A DNA stretch of 64,000 bases, taken from NCBI RefSeq assembly GCF_029278605.1, contig NZ_CP119573.1, positions 2,542,001 to 2,606,000 on the forward strand. Reading direction: 5' to 3'. The notes below the pieces were generated by a model. The model worked only from the letters and a program-made list of their open reading frames with translations, was not told where the DNA came from and did not search any database. A program made the position numbers and the translations under genes. Shown here piece by piece: positions 15,534-24,749 of this stretch (position 1 is its first letter; every line of letters begins with the position of its first letter). This DNA is from Cupriavidus sp. WKF15. GTDB lineage: Bacteria; Pseudomonadota; Gammaproteobacteria; Burkholderiales; Burkholderiaceae.

Positions 15534-16862
15534 TTATTCCGCTTCCCTTCGGGGACGCACCATGAATGCGGCATCCGACACGGCCACCGCATCCGCATGG
15601 CCCGTGATGAACCGCTTGCGCATCGGCGCCAGCACCAGCTTTGCCGACACGCCCGCTGCGATCGTCACGACGGCCGCCACGGTGAACACTGCATCCCAGC
15701 CGCCGCGCGCCGACAGGACCGATGCCAGCGGCACCAGCATCGCCGCCGTCCCCTTTGCCGTGTACAAGGTGCCCGCATTCGCCGCCGCGAACTTGCTGCC
15801 GAACGTGTCCGCGCACAGCGCCGGGAAGATCGAGAAGATCTCGCCCCAGAACAGGAACGTCAGTGCCGCGAAGAACATGAACGCATACGGGTTGTGGCCG
15901 AACTGCATCAACCCGAGCAGCGCCAGGCCTTCGCCGATGAAGATCACGAACATCGTGTTCTCGCGACCGAACCGATCGGAGAGGAAGCCACACAGCGGAC
16001 GCGTAAAGCCGTTGCACAGGTTGTCGATCGACAGCGTCATCGTCAGCAGCGGCAGCGTCACGCCCAGCATCGTCACCGGCATCGAAGCGAAGCCGAAGTC
16101 CTTCGCGATCGGGCCCAGTTGCGCCGTCGCCATGATGCCGCCCGCGGCCACCGCCACGAAGCTCACATAGATCAGCCAGAACACTGGCGTCTTGACCATC
16201 TGCCCTGGCGTGAACTCCACCGGGTTGGTCAGTACCGCCTTCGCCGCCACTGCTCCCTTCGGTGCCCGCGGCTTCACCAGCAGCAATGCCAGCGCGAAGA
16301 TCGCCACGCCCTGCAGGATCCCGAAGAACAGGAACGCCTTCTCATAGCCCGAGCTCTGGATCATGTTCGCGATCGGAATCACGGTGATCGCCGAGCCGGC
16401 GCCAAAACCCGCCGCCGTCAGACCCGCTGCCAGGCCCCGCTTGTCCGGGAACCACTTCAGCGCATTGCCCACGCACGTGCCGTACACGCCGCCCGCGCCG
16501 ATACCTGCGATCACCGCCGCCGCGTACAACTCCGGCAGCGTCGTCGCATACGCATTCATCACCCATGCCAGGCCCGCGCAGATCGCCCCGCCGGCCACCA
16601 CCGGCCGCGGGCCGAACTTGTCCACCAGCCAGCCTTCCAGCGGCACCAGCCAGGTTTCGGTCACGATGAATATGGAAAATGCCACCTGGATCGCGGACGT
16701 GCCCCAATGATGCTTGGCGTCCATCGGTGACACAAAGAGAGTCCAGCCATACTGCAGGTTCGCCACCAGGCCCATGCAAACCACGCCTACGGCCAGTTGG
16801 AACCAACGATTCTGCAGGCCGCGTCCATTGCCGGTCGCGGCTGCCACTTGATGTTGCGCCAT
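15534..16862 (-). CDS. MFS transporter, OxlT family, copy 2, 442 aa
   Basis: A 12-helix OxlT-family permease: VGVVCMGLVANLQYGWTLF at helix 1, DKFGPRPVVAGGA after helix 2 and DRFGRENTM in the second half. Apart from the first ~15 and last ~20 residues it is almost identical to copy 3 (24750-26090), differing at only a handful of positions. Both are about equally far from copy 1. AGGAGA precedes the ATG. It is divergent from a LysR gene (17070), and the intervening region is conserved in front of copy 3. Likely an inner-membrane oxalate or formate carrier under LysR control; a related dicarboxylate or monocarboxylate is possible. Confidence 0.85.
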   Translation of the reverse strand: MAQHQVAAATGNGRGLQNRWFQLAVGVVCMGLVANLQYGWTLFVSPMDAKHHWGTSAIQVAFSIFIVTETWLVPLEGWLVDKFGPRPVVAGGAICAGLAWVMNAYATTLPELYAAAVIAGIGAGGVYGTCVGNALKWFPDKRGLAAGLTAAGFGAGSAITVIPIANMIQSSGYEKAFLFFGILQGVAIFALALLLVKPRAPKGAVAAKAVLTNPVEFTPGQMVKTPVFWLIYVSFVAVAAGGIMATAQLGPIAKDFGFASMPVTMLGVTLPLLTMTLSIDNLCNGFTRPLCGFLSDRFGRENTMFVIFIGEGLALLGLMQFGHNPYAFMFFAALTFLFWGEIFSIFPALCADTFGSKFAAANAGTLYTAKGTAAMLVPLASVLSARGGWDAVFTVAAVVTIAAGVSAKLVLAPMRKRFITGHADAVAVSDAAFMVRPRREAE

Positions 16863-16919
16863 CTACTGTCTCCTAGTGCTTGTCTGATGCGTCCCTGGCG
16901 GGACGCCCTTCCGGGCCTC

Positions 16920-17060
16920 TGTGAGGTGGGCCCTACACGACTAGATCGGCGCCTGACATTGCGGCATGCAAATCTGTGGGATTGATGCTACTTCAATCTA
17001 AGATTCAGACGGCTTAAAGTTTTTTATCATATGCATTGACGAACGTTTATATATTGCACG
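16920..17060. promoter_or_regulatory. Divergent LysR-type control region, duplicated at 26160-26284
   Basis: The segment containing ACTAGATCGGCGCCTGACAT, GGGATTGATGCTAC, then TATCATATGCATTGACGAACG and GTTTATATATTGC is nearly repeated upstream of OxlT copy 3. Conservation of non-coding sequence between the two transporter copies and its position between divergent LysR and target point to a LysR binding site and promoter. Exact boxes are not assigned. Confidence 0.6.
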
Positions 17061-17069
17061 GAACGACTG

Positions 17070-18008
17070 ATGAGAAACGCCACACTGCGCCAGCTGAAAG
17101 TCTTTGAAACGGTTGCCAGGCACATGAGTTTTTCGCGTGCCGCCGAAGAGCTGCACCTGACCCAGCCGGCCGTCTCGACGCAGGTCAGGCAGCTGGAAAG
17201 CCACGTCGGCCTGCCGCTGTTCGAGCAGCTGGGCAAGAAGATCTATCTCACCCCGGCCGGGCACGAGATGCTGCACTACAGCCGCAGCATCATCCAGCAG
17301 TTTCGCGAAGCCGAAGACGCCATGTCGCAGCTCAAGGGCATTTCGGGCGGCCGGCTGAACGTGGCCGTGATCAGCGCGGGCGATTACTTTTTCCCGCGGC
17401 TGCTGGCCGAATTCATGGAGCGCCACGATGGCGTGACGCTGAATCTTGCAGTGCACAATCGCGAGGAGCTGTTGCACCAGTTGGCTGGCAACCTCACGGA
17501 CCTCGCCGTGATGGTGCGCCCGCCCGAAGGCATGGATACGATCAACGAGACCTTCGCGCCGCACCCCTACGTGATCGTGGCCGCGCCGAGCCACCCGCTT
17601 GTCGGGCAACGCAATATCCCCCTGTCCGCGCTGACCGACGAGGCCTTCGTCTCTCGCGAGAAAGGGTCCGACACCTGGAACTCCATGCAGGAGGGCTTTG
17701 CCGGCAAGCTCTCCAACCTGCGCATTGCCATGGAGATCAAGAGCACCGAGACCATCAAGCAGGCGGTCATCGCCAACATGGGCATTGCCTTCCTCTCGGC
17801 CCATACGGTTGGGCTGGAACTGCAGACCGGCAAGCTCGCCGTGCTCGACATCGAGGGCTTTCCGGTCATGCTCAACTGGTATGTGGTGCACCGCAAGAAC
17901 AAGCGGCTACCCCCGGTGGCACTCGCGTTCAAGCAATTCCTGATGGAGGAAGGCGCGGGGCTGATCCAGCGCATCACTGGCGTGGAGGGCCTTATCCGTC
18001 ACGGCTGA
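17070..18008 (+). CDS. LysR-family transcriptional regulator (CbbR-like), 312 aa
   Basis: The opening NATLRQLKVFETVARHMSFS and helix-turn-helix AEELHLTQPAVSTQVRQLE, then FEQLGKKIYLTPAG, closely resemble the CbbR/RbcR branch of LysR regulators. CbbR proteins activate Calvin-cycle operons, but none lies nearby. Divergence from OxlT copy 2 argues for a transporter regulator instead, perhaps sensing oxalate or a CoA ester. The same intergenic region precedes copy 3, which lacks its own regulator, so one protein may serve both. Family length is normal and the effector domain intact. Confidence 0.9.
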   Translation: MRNATLRQLKVFETVARHMSFSRAAEELHLTQPAVSTQVRQLESHVGLPLFEQLGKKIYLTPAGHEMLHYSRSIIQQFREAEDAMSQLKGISGGRLNVAVISAGDYFFPRLLAEFMERHDGVTLNLAVHNREELLHQLAGNLTDLAVMVRPPEGMDTINETFAPHPYVIVAAPSHPLVGQRNIPLSALTDEAFVSREKGSDTWNSMQEGFAGKLSNLRIAMEIKSTETIKQAVIANMGIAFLSAHTVGLELQTGKLAVLDIEGFPVMLNWYVVHRKNKRLPPVALAFKQFLMEEGAGLIQRITGVEGLIRHG

Positions 18009-18118
18009 TATATAAACGATGTCTTATGGTTTATAGATGAAACTTTAATTATCGTAAATCCATGGGCGCCTCTATGCTTCCCTCAACGCACCGCCAGAGA
18101 GAAGACAGGAGGCACACC

Positions 18119-18421
18119 ATGAACCAGATCGAGATCGAACGCCAGCCGGCCGCCACGCTCGGCCGCGACAACCAACCGCTTTCGCGCGCCACCCAGCTTG
18201 CCGCCTACAATGCGGCCTTCATCGAACTGGGCCTGCGCTTCCGCTGGGACGAGGCCATGTACGAATGGCTGTGCGGCATCGAATGCGAGAAGGAGCGCGT
18301 GGCCCGCTATATCGAGGAACACCATACCCATCTGCTCAAGGCTTACGATGCGGCCTTCCTGAGCCAGCTGATCTTCGACAAGAAGAACGAGTACCTGCGA
18401 GCGGTCGGACATCTCAACTGA
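18119..18421 (+). CDS. Conserved-looking small protein, 100 aa
   Basis: A soluble protein with no signal peptide: charged, His- and Glu-containing, with helical character (WDEAMYEWLCGIECEKERVARYIEEHH). The Cys pair at CGIEC and the HH near the middle could bind metal. AGGAGG sits seven bases before the ATG at 18119, a strong site. It follows the LysR gene on the same strand after 110 AT-rich bases, which probably include its own promoter. A hairpin terminator follows its stop. I do not recognise the family. Its location suggests a role linked to the oxalate locus. Confidence 0.7.
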   Translation: MNQIEIERQPAATLGRDNQPLSRATQLAAYNAAFIELGLRFRWDEAMYEWLCGIECEKERVARYIEEHHTHLLKAYDAAFLSQLIFDKKNEYLRAVGHLN

Positions 18422-18442
18422 GACACCCGACCTCCACTTGAA

Positions 18443-18476
18443 GCGAGTGCGCTCACGGGGCGCCCTCGCATTTTTT
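18443..18476 (+). terminator. Rho-independent terminator after the 100-aa gene
   Basis: GCGAG (18443-18447) and CTCGC (18465-18469) can pair, with further GC pairing inside. A run of six T follows at 18471. It lies 21 bases after the stop at 18421. Confidence 0.6.
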
Positions 18477-18641
18477 GTTTGTAGTCGGCGAATGTCGTGG
18501 AACGGTAAGATTCGGGATCCCGATTTCCCGCCTCTCGCCGAGGGCATTTCATCGCTAACCATCGGCGGAACCCCTGACCCGACCAGCCATGGCGGCCGGG
18601 TCAGGGCGCATCGTCGGCCAGGGAAACCAGTCGATGGCTGA

Positions 18642-19547
18642 CTAAGCGCCGGCGACCACGGGCTCGAACGGCTCGTTTGCCGGTTCGGGAAATGCGCCGG
18701 AAAGGCGGGCTGCCCTGCTCTGCCCGGAACATTCGTCTTCGGCGAGAAACTGTGCCACGGTGTTGGCGACCAGCCTGCGGTCATTGTCGATACTGAGCAT
18801 GTGATAGCTCTCGTCAACGACCAGCAGCTTTGCGGCACGGATGTGCTTGCTGAGGAAGTAGGCTGAACGCAGGCTCGTCAGCTCGTCTTCACGGGCATGG
18901 ATGATAAGTGCCGGCCGGGTAACACACCGGATGCGCTTTCGGACATAGCTGCGCAGCCGGTCGAGTTCGCGAATACAGGCGAGCGGTGTCCACGAATAGT
19001 GGAAGGTATCGCCGCGCAGGAAGCGCGCCTTGATTGCCGCGCGCAATACGCCGTTCTTGACGCCGAACGGCTCGGATTCCTTCACGCGGAAATTGTTGCG
19101 CACCTTGGGAATGTGATAGGCCAGATGCCGCAGCGCCCGATACCAGGGCAGCGACCAGCCATCGAGAAATACCGGCGTCGCCAGCGCGACAACCCTGCCA
19201 CGCCTGTCGCCGATCAGCTGGCTCAGCGCCAGCGCCAGCAAGGCGCCCATGCACATGCCAACGATGTGAACGGTTTCATACTCGGCACGCATTTCAAGGT
19301 ATTGCACGGATACCGCTTCAAGCCAATGCTCGAAGCGCACGCCGACCAGATCTTCGGGACGCGTGCCATGTCCGGGCAGTACAGCGCACTTCGTTTCGTA
19401 CCCCTCTCCCTTCAGTGTCTTCTCCACGAGCCGCAGTTCATGTTCGGTACCGCCAAGGCCATGGATCAAAAGAGCCGCCGCTGTCTTGCGTGAACCCGTG
19501 ACCGCGCCACCCAACAACTTTCCGTCCACTATCTTATTCACTTTCAT
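18642..19547 (-). CDS. Alpha/beta-hydrolase with a Cys nucleophile, 301 aa
   Basis: An Est30-like alpha/beta hydrolase: LLIHGLGGTEHEL forms the oxyanion region, PGHG follows, and HAREDELTS and ESYHMLSIDND supply the acid and the His of the triad. The nucleophile elbow reads GMCMG instead of GxSxG; the codon is TGC, so the residue is Cys. GxCxG elbows are known in PHA synthases and dienelactone hydrolases, so activity may be retained but with altered chemistry. No signal peptide; cytosolic. The ATG at 19547 lacks a strong binding site; a longer frame reaches 19595. A palindrome lies 53 bases upstream of the start. Confidence 0.8.
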   Translation of the reverse strand: MKVNKIVDGKLLGGAVTGSRKTAAALLIHGLGGTEHELRLVEKTLKGEGYETKCAVLPGHGTRPEDLVGVRFEHWLEAVSVQYLEMRAEYETVHIVGMCMGALLALALSQLIGDRRGRVVALATPVFLDGWSLPWYRALRHLAYHIPKVRNNFRVKESEPFGVKNGVLRAAIKARFLRGDTFHYSWTPLACIRELDRLRSYVRKRIRCVTRPALIIHAREDELTSLRSAYFLSKHIRAAKLLVVDESYHMLSIDNDRRLVANTVAQFLAEDECSGQSRAARLSGAFPEPANEPFEPVVAGA

Positions 19548-19599
19548 TCGAGGCACTGCACTGCTGCATTGCGCAGCACATTTGCTACCTAGCACGTAA

Positions 19600-19613
19600 T
19601 CGTTTGTAAACGA
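19600..19613. promoter_or_regulatory. Palindrome TCGTTT-GT-AAACGA upstream of the hydrolase
   Basis: The 6-base arms are perfect. The site lies 53 bases upstream of the hydrolase ATG and could be a repressor operator. The rest of the 620-base gap (19548-20168) has a small hairpin (TGCTGC/GCAGCA near 19562-19578) and an AT-rich stretch near 19795-19815, and no gene I can support. Confidence 0.4.
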
Positions 19614-20168
19614 AATAAATGTTCATCTCGTTGACATCCGGAAGCACATAGTCTGTCACACCCAAGCATAGTCTTCACATGGGGATTTGCCCCGTATTCC
19701 TCAGGAAAAGTCGCAGGTTTGCAGCGCGATGAGAGCCGGAAAAACACCTGAAGGAACTTTGGGCGCACATCCAGCCGATGCGGAAACAACAATTAGTTTT
19801 TATAGAAAATTATTTCCCACCAAGCCCTGCTTGCGAGACGGGCCAGACGCGCCATCTTTGCAAATGCCGCAGGATACCGTCGTCCTGCAGTTCGTGGGCT
19901 TCCTCAGATGCGGCCACAAACGAGAATGCGCCGGCCGCCGTGGCGACCGCTGGATGGTCCAGTGCATTGATGAAAAGGAAAACGTTGTACGGGAGAAGAC
20001 TCAGGCGGGGCTGAGCGGCACACCGGCCAGTGGGCTGAACAGATTTGGATACAAATTGCCCAGGATTCCGCGTCATCGGACAAAGCCGCGGCCCCGTTAG
20101 CGAATCAAGCGGGATCAGACTGGGACCGGCTGGCGGCCCCTCCTCCCGACCTCACGAGGCATTTGACT

Positions 20169-20489
20169 ATGAAGAAGTTCCTGACCATCGGCCTGCTGGC
20201 CGGACTTTCAGCCCTTGCATCGGCCAGCGCGCAAGCCCACGTGGACGTCGGCATCGGCATCGGGCTGCCCGGACCGGTCTTCGCCGCCCCACCGGTATAT
20301 GCGGCACCTGTCTACGCGCCGCCCCCGCCCGTGGTCGTCCAGCCACAGCCTGTTGTCGTTGCGCCCGGCTACTATGGCGGCTGGCGCGACCGCGAGTGGC
20401 GTGAGCACGAATGGCGCGAGCAGCGCTGGCGCGAGCACGAATGGCGTGAGCGTCACCGCGAATGGCGCCACTGGCGCGAGGACGACTGA
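20169..20489 (+). CDS. Small secreted Pro-rich protein with WRE repeats, 106 aa
   Basis: Residues 1-23 form a signal peptide (MKKFLTIGLLAG to ASAQA, cleaved before HVDV). Next comes a Gly/Pro/Val-rich region with PPPPVVVQPQPVVV, common in small proteobacterial envelope proteins of the YXWGXW type. The C-terminus is a run of WRE(H/Q) repeats, five or more copies ending in WREDD, highly charged and Trp-rich. Probably periplasmic or surface exposed. Function unknown. It is convergent with the PAS gene at 20573, with 83 bases between the stops. Confidence 0.75.
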   Translation: MKKFLTIGLLAGLSALASASAQAHVDVGIGIGLPGPVFAAPPVYAAPVYAPPPPVVVQPQPVVVAPGYYGGWRDREWREHEWREQRWREHEWRERHREWRHWREDD

Positions 20490-20572
20490 ACGTCCTCCGA
20501 CTGTGGAAGGGGCATCTCAGACGCCCTTCCACATGACGGAAGCTGCCGGCAGGCACCCCGGCAACCACCCGT

Positions 20573-21010
20573 CTACGCCGCGGTACTCACCTGAGCTTCG
20601 AGTTCGGCAATCCGCTTGCGCAGGGCGCGTTCTTCCTGGAAGCGCACGGTCTCGTCACGAATGACCGCGACGATGCCCGATATCTTTCCGTCCGGCCCAT
20701 GCAGAAGCGCCACGGTGAATGCGATCGACATGGCCTTGCCGTTCTTGTCGACCGCCGGCACCTTCAGCAGGTCGTGCCCGTAGCGCGTGATGCCGGTGGC
20801 CATGGTCTTGTCGTAGCCCTCCCAGTGACGGCCGCGCAGCCGCTCCGGGATGATCAGGTCCAGCGATTGGCCCATGGCTTCGGCCTGCGTGTAGCCGAAC
20901 ATGCGTTCGGCCGCCGGGTTCCAGAGCGTGATGGCGCCATTGGCGTCGGAGATGATGATGGCATCGCCGATGGCAGATGCGAGTTGCTCGTAATCGATGC
21001 TGGCTGGCAT
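20573..21010 (-). CDS. Stand-alone PAS-domain protein, 145 aa
   Basis: The protein is a single PAS domain: AIIISDANGAITLWNPAAERMFGY (about residues 17-40), IIPERLRGRHWEGYD, and a PAC-like part ending GIVAVIRDETVRF. A short C-terminal coiled coil (EERALRKRIAELEAQ) probably drives dimerisation. There is no kinase, GGDEF or helix-turn-helix output, so it may pass its signal through protein contact. AGAGGGGA lies six bases before the ATG at 21010. Soluble and cytosolic; the ligand is unknown. The next gene on this strand upstream is frc, 166 bases away. Confidence 0.85.
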   Translation of the reverse strand: MPASIDYEQLASAIGDAIIISDANGAITLWNPAAERMFGYTQAEAMGQSLDLIIPERLRGRHWEGYDKTMATGITRYGHDLLKVPAVDKNGKAMSIAFTVALLHGPDGKISGIVAVIRDETVRFQEERALRKRIAELEAQVSTAA

Positions 21011-21175
21011 GGGGATCCCCTCTTTGCCGGACATTGCGGCAGGGTGTATGGATGGTGGCAATACGGCAGCTTGCAGCGACACAGTTTGGCACAGCTGCCC
21101 GTTCCAGCAAAAAACGCCGGAGACCGCTTGCGCGCACCCCGGCGTTCAGGCCCGTTCAGGCATTCGCGGCCTGGC

Positions 21176-22426
21176 TCAGATCACCTGGCTCTCGCGCAGG
21201 CGCTTGATGTCTTCCGGCGCGTAGCCCAGCCCCGCCAGCACTTCCTCGCTGTGCTCGCCGAGCAGCGGCGAACCGGTGATTTCCGGCTTCATGCCCGAGA
21301 ACTTGATCGGGCTGCCCACGGTCAGGTAGGTGCCGCGCTCCTTGTGCGGGACTTCCACGATCGAGCCGCTCTTGCGCAGCGATTCATCCGCGGCGATTTC
21401 CTTCATCGACAGCACCGGCGCGCACGGAATATCAAACTTGCGCAGGATGTCCACCGCCTCGTACTTGGTCTTGTCGGCCAGCCAGGCTTCGATGGTGTTG
21501 AAGATATCGAAGATATGCGGCTGGCGAGCCTTGGGCGTGTTGTAGTTCGGATCGCTGATCCACTCTTCCTTGCCCAGCGCCTTGCAGATCGGCTCCCAGG
21601 CGTGGCCCTGGATGGTGAAGTAGATGTAGGCGTTGGGATCGGTCTCCCAGCCCTTGCACTTCAGCACCCAGCCCGGCTGCCCGCCGCCGCCGGCGTTGCC
21701 GCCGCGGGGCACCACGTCGCTGAACTCGCCATGCGGATACTGCGGATACTCTTCCAGGTAGCCCAGGCGGTCCAGGCGCTGCTGGTCGCGCAGTTTCACG
21801 CGGCACAGGTTCAGCACGGCGTCCTGCATCGACACGGCGACCTTCTGGCCCTTGCCGGTCTGCTGGCGGCCGATGATGGCAGTCAGGATGCCGATGGCCA
21901 GGTGCATGCCGGTGTTCGAATCGCCCAGCGCTGCAGCCGACACGGTCGGGGGGCCGTCCCAGAAGCCGGTGGTCGACGCCGCACCGCCGGCGCACTGCGC
22001 CACGTTCTCGTAGACCTTCAGGTCTTCATAGTGGTGGCCGTCGCTGAAGCCCTTGACCGATGCCACGATCATGCCCGGGTTCAGTTCATTGATGCGCTCC
22101 CACGAAAAGCCCATGCGGTCCAGCGCGCCGGGGCCAAAGTTCTCGACCAGCACGTCCGATTCGCGGATCAGCTGCTCCAGGATTTTCTTGCCGTCCGGCT
22201 TCTTGGTGTCCAGCGTCAGCGAGCGCTTGTTGCTGTTCAGCATGGTGAAGTACAGCGCGTCGGCATCGGGAATGTCGCGCAGCTGCGTGCGGGTCACGTC
22301 GCCGGAGCCCGGGCGTTCCACCTTGATGACGTCTGCGCCGAACCAGGCGAGAAGCTGCGTGCAGGCGGGGCCGGCCTGGACGTGCGTGAAGTCGATGATC
22401 TTGATGCCTTTGAGCGGGAGGTTCAC
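21176..22426 (-). CDS. frc: Formyl-CoA:oxalate CoA-transferase, 416 aa
   Basis: A class III (CaiB/BaiF) CoA-transferase. It moves CoA from formyl-CoA to oxalate, giving oxalyl-CoA and formate. The catalytic aspartate is D169 (ALGDSNTG), the same number as in the Oxalobacter enzyme. The glycine-rich loop GGGGQPG (from about residue 246) that protects the acyl intermediate is intact, and [14 protein letters not shown] is typical of true Frc. The start is a GTG with AGGAGA five bases before it. The gene follows oxc after 41 bases, forming the oxc-frc operon. Cytosolic. A second family member at 30228 is more divergent. Confidence 0.95.
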   Translation of the reverse strand: MNLPLKGIKIIDFTHVQAGPACTQLLAWFGADVIKVERPGSGDVTRTQLRDIPDADALYFTMLNSNKRSLTLDTKKPDGKKILEQLIRESDVLVENFGPGALDRMGFSWERINELNPGMIVASVKGFSDGHHYEDLKVYENVAQCAGGAASTTGFWDGPPTVSAAALGDSNTGMHLAIGILTAIIGRQQTGKGQKVAVSMQDAVLNLCRVKLRDQQRLDRLGYLEEYPQYPHGEFSDVVPRGGNAGGGGQPGWVLKCKGWETDPNAYIYFTIQGHAWEPICKALGKEEWISDPNYNTPKARQPHIFDIFNTIEAWLADKTKYEAVDILRKFDIPCAPVLSMKEIAADESLRKSGSIVEVPHKERGTYLTVGSPIKFSGMKPEITGSPLLGEHSEEVLAGLGYAPEDIKRLRESQVI

Positions 22427-22467
22427 TTTCGTCTCCTATTGGATGATCAGGGTGAAGTTCGGGTGAG

Positions 22468-24201
22468 TTACTTCTTGGCCGAGCTTTGCGGGTTCAGGTT
22501 GGTCAGGCGGCCGCTTTCGGTGCCGGCAGACGGGTCGATGACGGCGTTGACCAGCGTGGGCTTGCCCGAGCGCAGGGCTTCGTTCACCGCGGCTTCGAGT
22601 TCCGCCGGCGTGGTGACGTTGGCGCCGACGCCGCCGAACGCTTCCATCATCTTGTCGTAGCGCGCGCCCGGCACGAAGGTCGTGACCGCCGGGTCCTTGC
22701 CGCCGGTCGGGTTCACGTCGACGCCCTTGTAGATGCCGTTGTTGTTGAAGATGACGATGCAGACCGGCAGGTTGTAACGGCAGATCGTCTCGACTTCCAT
22801 GCCCGAGAAGCCGAATGCACTGTCACCGCACAGCGCCAGCACCGGCTTGTTGGTCTCGACCGCCGCGGCAACCGCGTAGCCCATGCCCACACCCATCACG
22901 CCCCAGGTGCCGACGTCGAGGCGCTTGCGCGGCTCGTACATGTCGATCACGGCACGGGCGTAGTCCAGCGTGTTGGCGCCTTCGTTGACGAACGAGATGC
23001 TTGGATTGGCCTTGATGACGTCCTTCAGCACGCGTAGCGCCGTGTGGAAGTTCATCGGCGAGACATCCTTGTTCAGCAACTCGCCCATCTTCGCCAGGTT
23101 CTTGTCCTTGCGTTCGTACACCGCATTCAGCCACTCGGCAGGCGGCTTGGCGAAGTCGTTGCCGACCTTGCCGAGGATCGCCGACACGCACGAACCGATG
23201 TCACCCACCACCGGCGCGGCGATGGCGACGTTGCTGTCCATCTCGGTCGGCGAGATGTCGATCTGGATGAATTGCTTTGGACCGCCCCAGGTCTTGCCCT
23301 TGCCGTGCGCCAGCAGCCAGTTGAGGCGGGCGCCGACCAGCATCACCACGTCGGCTTCAGCCAGTACGTACGAACGTGCCGCCGAGGCCGATTGCGGGTG
23401 CGTGTCGGGCAGCAGGCCCTTGGCCATCGACATCGGCAGGTACGGAATGCCGGTTTTCTCGACCAGCGCGCGGATTTCTTCGTCGGCGCGTGCGTAGGCG
23501 GCACCCTTGCCCAGCAGGATCAGCGGGCGCTTGGCGTTCTTCAGCAGCGAGACGGCGCGGTCCACCGAGTCCGGTGCCGGCAACTGGCGCGGGGCCGGAT
23601 CCACTACCTTGATCAGCGACTTCTTGCCCTTCTCGGCCTCCAGCGACTGGCCCAGCAGCTTGGCCGGCAGGTCGAGGTACACACCGCCCGGACGGCCCGA
23701 CACGGCGGCACGAATGGCGCGAGCGATACCAACGCCGATGTCTTCTGCGTGCAGCACGCGGAAGGCAGCCTTGGCGTGCGGACGGGCGATGGCCAGCTGG
23801 TCCATCTCTTCGTAGTCACCCTGCTGCAGATCGACGATCTCGCGCTCGCTCGAGCCGCTGATCAGGATCATCGGGAAGCAGTTGGTGGTGGCGTGCGCCA
23901 GTGCCGTCAGCCCGTTCAGGAAGCCCGGCGCCGACACGGTCAGGCAAACGCCCGGCTTTTGCGAGATAAAGCCGGCAATCGCTGCGGCGTTGCCTGCGTT
24001 CTGCTCATGACGGAAGCTGATGACGCGCATGCCGTTGGCCTGCGCCAGACGCGCCAGGTCGGTGACCGGAATGCCGGGCAAGCCGTAGATGTTTTCGATG
24101 CCGTTCAGCTTGAGCGCGTCGATGACCAGATGAAAACCATCGGTTTGTGCCTGATGTTCTTCCACAGCGTGACGCTGCAGCTCGTTTCCGACTTCTGCCA
24201 T
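22468..24201 (-). CDS. oxc: Oxalyl-CoA decarboxylase, 577 aa
   Basis: A thiamine-diphosphate enzyme that converts oxalyl-CoA to formyl-CoA and CO2. The N-terminal domain reads [15 protein letters not shown] and has the cofactor-activating Glu in SFRHEQNAG. The C-terminal Mg/ThDP motif is [15 protein letters not shown] to NNNG. Length and these sequences match Oxalobacter Oxc closely. It is first in the oxc-frc operon; the 548 bases upstream hold two copies of the oxalate-locus operator, one inside the likely promoter. Cytosolic. This gene and frc together define oxalate catabolism here. Confidence 0.96.
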   Translation of the reverse strand: MAEVGNELQRHAVEEHQAQTDGFHLVIDALKLNGIENIYGLPGIPVTDLARLAQANGMRVISFRHEQNAGNAAAIAGFISQKPGVCLTVSAPGFLNGLTALAHATTNCFPMILISGSSEREIVDLQQGDYEEMDQLAIARPHAKAAFRVLHAEDIGVGIARAIRAAVSGRPGGVYLDLPAKLLGQSLEAEKGKKSLIKVVDPAPRQLPAPDSVDRAVSLLKNAKRPLILLGKGAAYARADEEIRALVEKTGIPYLPMSMAKGLLPDTHPQSASAARSYVLAEADVVMLVGARLNWLLAHGKGKTWGGPKQFIQIDISPTEMDSNVAIAAPVVGDIGSCVSAILGKVGNDFAKPPAEWLNAVYERKDKNLAKMGELLNKDVSPMNFHTALRVLKDVIKANPSISFVNEGANTLDYARAVIDMYEPRKRLDVGTWGVMGVGMGYAVAAAVETNKPVLALCGDSAFGFSGMEVETICRYNLPVCIVIFNNNGIYKGVDVNPTGGKDPAVTTFVPGARYDKMMEAFGGVGANVTTPAELEAAVNEALRSGKPTLVNAVIDPSAGTESGRLTNLNPQSSAKK

Positions 24202-24385
24202 GGTTGCTTCCTTCTATACAAATTGACTGGGGTTGGAATTTTTCTGTTTCAGGCGGTGGTGCTCTCGACCCGCTTCGCTACGACTTCGGACATGCTTGGT
24301 CTCCTCATCAGACTTGTGTTTGTGGTGCGCGGGGACTTCCCCTGCTTCAATCTCTGCCAGTCTGTTCGACCGGTCTTGATGACAT

Positions 24386-24414
24386 ACGGTATGTGATATA
24401 TCAGCGATCGGCAA
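24386..24414 (-). promoter_or_regulatory. Promoter with embedded operator, oxc-frc operon
   Basis: Minus strand: -35 TTGCCG (24414-24409), 17-base spacer, -10 TACCGT (24391-24386). The spacer holds TGATATATCA (24394-24403) followed by CATACC. The surrounding ~85 bases (24377-24460) resemble 31514-31600 in front of frc2, including GGCAAGCTATTTTCC. Transcription would give a leader of about 180 bases before oxc. Confidence 0.7.
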
Positions 24415-24579
24415 GCTATTTTCCACTTCGCAACCAACTTTCGTCACTGCAGTGCAGCAAATCCGCTTCGATCTTCGCCTAAATCAGCACAACTCCTCAA
24501 TCTGCACGATTCATTCACACTACACACAGATGGAACGGAGCCGCTCCATAAGCCAACGGCCCTGTAGACTCCAGTCTTT

Positions 24580-24595
24580 AGATATATCACATACC
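24580..24595. promoter_or_regulatory. Distal operator, inverted, upstream of oxc
   Basis: AGATATATCACATACC is the same site as at 24389-24403 but in the opposite orientation, with one change in the core. The two are 187 bases apart. No gene on the plus strand starts nearby, so it may support looping with the proximal site. The rest of 24202-24749 shows no gene. Confidence 0.6.
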
Positions 24596-24749
24596 ACGGT
24601 TTCGGGCGCTTTGAGGCCCTCTGAAATGCTTTGACGAGGTCCTCAACGTGTCGCGCCCGCCCTACTCCAGGCGCTTGCGCCTGATGGCCTGACGCAAGCG
24701 CCAGACCTCCAAAAACCTCAATGCGTCATGCAAACAAGGTCATACCCGC

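Noticed and set aside
19687..20100. 137-codon plus frame and overlapping minus frame (19810-20076) in the gap before the WRE gene
   Set aside because: No ribosome-binding site, no recognisable domain and mixed composition; not convincing as genes.
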